A stretch of DNA of 64,000 nucleotides from Shewanella fidelis ATCC BAA-318 (GTDB lineage Bacteria > Pseudomonadota > Gammaproteobacteria > Enterobacterales > Shewanellaceae), in assembly GCF_000518605.1 (NCBI RefSeq), contig NZ_JADX01000018.1, forward strand, positions 62,001 through 126,000, written 5' to 3'. The translations under genes and the position numbers were made by a program. Position 1 is the first letter of the stretch. Every line of letters starts with the position of its first letter. This document shows positions 63,151 through 64,000 of this stretch, piece by piece. The notes below the pieces were generated by a model that saw only the letters and a list, made by a program, of their open reading frames with translations, made no database searches and was not told where the DNA came from.

Positions 63151-64000
63151 GTGTTGAACAAGAAGAGTAAGTTTTATAAGAATATCGGATTCCAAGTGGT
63201 TGTTGCCATGGTTATTGGTGCAATCGTTGGTATGGTGATGGGAGAAGATGCCTCAATCTTTGCTCCGTTAGGTACGTTTTTCATTCACTTGATTAAAATG
63301 TTGGTGATCCCATTAGTTGCGGTTTCTATTATTGCGGGCGCGGCGAGTTTAGGCGCAGGCCCATCAGCCGGTAAAGTAGGGATTGGCACCATTGGCTTCT
63401 TCATGGTGACATCGGCTTTAGCAGTAGCGTTAGCTATTATTATGGGCGAAATCTTCCAGCCTGGTGTAGGTATGGATTTTTCACAGCATGCTGTAGGCCT
63501 AGCGGCGGTAACTGCTGAGCAAGGCGCATTACCAGGCGTAGCTGATACCATTATTGGTATGATCCCAACTAACGTGTTTGAATCGCTAACTGGCGGTAAT
63601 ATTCTGCAGATCTTAGTGTTCTGTATCTTCTTTGGTATTGCACTAACGAAAGTTAATCAAGAGGCTGCTAAGCCAATCACATCTGCGCTAAACACTATTG
63701 TTGAAGCCTTTATTTGGATGATTAACATCGTGATGTTAATCGCGCCAATCGGTGTGTTCGGCTTGATGGCTGATTCTGTTGGTACCTTTGGCTTCCAGTC
63801 TTTGACTGTCGTACTAAATCTATTTGTGGTTTATGTTGCAGCTATCTTAATTTATGGCTTTGTATTCTTCCCATTAATGGTGAAGTTCTTCTCTAATGTT
63901 CCAGTCGGTAAATTTCTATCTGCGATGAAGAAGCCGCAAGCACTCGCTATGTCTACTGCTTCATCTATGGCTGCGCTTCCAGTTAACATCGAAGTATGTG
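63151..64000 (+). CDS. Dicarboxylate/amino acid:cation symporter, 5' part (continues off window)
   Basis: 283 codons seen, open to the right edge. Start is GTG 63151 (GGAG five bases upstream) or TTG 63154. Helices follow from about residue 12. KMLVIPLVAVSIIAGAASLG, MIPTNVFESLTGGNILQILVF and the serine-rich AMSTASSMAALPVN (about 266-280) are DAACS marks. It is related to the gene at 20000-21343 but clearly different (STASSMAALPV against STASSNATLPV). Probably an inner-membrane Na+ or H+ symporter for glutamate, aspartate or C4-dicarboxylates. Confidence 0.92.
   Translation, partial: MLNKKSKFYKNIGFQVVVAMVIGAIVGMVMGEDASIFAPLGTFFIHLIKMLVIPLVAVSIIAGAASLGAGPSAGKVGIGTIGFFMVTSALAVALAIIMGEIFQPGVGMDFSQHAVGLAAVTAEQGALPGVADTIIGMIPTNVFESLTGGNILQILVFCIFFGIALTKVNQEAAKPITSALNTIVEAFIWMINIVMLIAPIGVFGLMADSVGTFGFQSLTVVLNLFVVYVAAILIYGFVFFPLMVKFFSNVPVGKFLSAMKKPQALAMSTASSMAALPVNIEVC

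Overview
The window looks like chromosome from a gammaproteobacterium of the Shewanella type. Three things point there: the block recR-htpG-cnoX-adk-hemH-gsk, whose proteins read closely like their E. coli counterparts; a nuclease with a C-terminal GlyGly-CTERM sorting tail, which is common in Shewanella and Vibrio; and the order csiV-mfd-PilZ protein-lolCDE, which matches marine relatives as I remember them. Base composition is moderately AT-rich. I see no rRNA, tRNA, CRISPR array, insertion sequence or prophage.

Positions 1-6873 (minus strand) hold a secretion locus: an outer-membrane porin, an ExeM-like extracellular nuclease, and a second extracellular nuclease with two nearly identical lamin-tail domains that runs off the left edge. 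After an 861-base gene-free stretch come two uncharacterised genes (Sel1/TPR-like plus a three-helix membrane protein), an OmpA-family protein built from a duplicated domain, and a small lipoprotein. Positions 12 to 20 kb are housekeeping: recombination repair (recR), heat-shock chaperone (htpG, with a clear sigma-32 promoter), co-chaperone cnoX, adenylate kinase, ferrochelatase, inosine-guanosine kinase and a hexapeptide acetyltransferase.

Positions 20 to 31 kb carry a dicarboxylate/amino-acid symporter, a large Ig-repeat lipoprotein, astB (arginine catabolism), topA, a membrane-anchored coiled-coil protein and cysB. Positions 31 to 44 kb carry sdaA, nagZ, ycfP, acylphosphatase, csiV-mfd, a PilZ-like protein and the complete lolCDE lipoprotein-export operon. 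Positions 44 to 53 kb hold mostly single genes: a SpoIIAA-like protein, an M14 peptidase, an S9-type hydrolase, a short-chain dehydrogenase, yecM, an L,D-transpeptidase-fold protein, a voltage-gated potassium channel with a zinc ribbon, a MATE exporter, a DUF2986 protein and yqfB.

Positions 53 to 58 kb are an efflux operon (tetR, membrane-fusion protein, RND pump) with two inverted repeats sharing the same half-sites, one lying on the tetR start. The last 6 kb hold a lone type IV pilin-like protein, several small envelope proteins, a 75-base remnant of a lipoprotein paralogue, a COG3235-type membrane protein, a GFA-family enzyme, a broken bL12-like gene and the start of a second dicarboxylate/amino-acid symporter.

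Most intergenic junctions carry textbook stem-loop terminators, which gives operon boundaries good support. A 16-base palindrome-like repeat (consensus TAATACCAATCAGTAT) occurs four times between genes.
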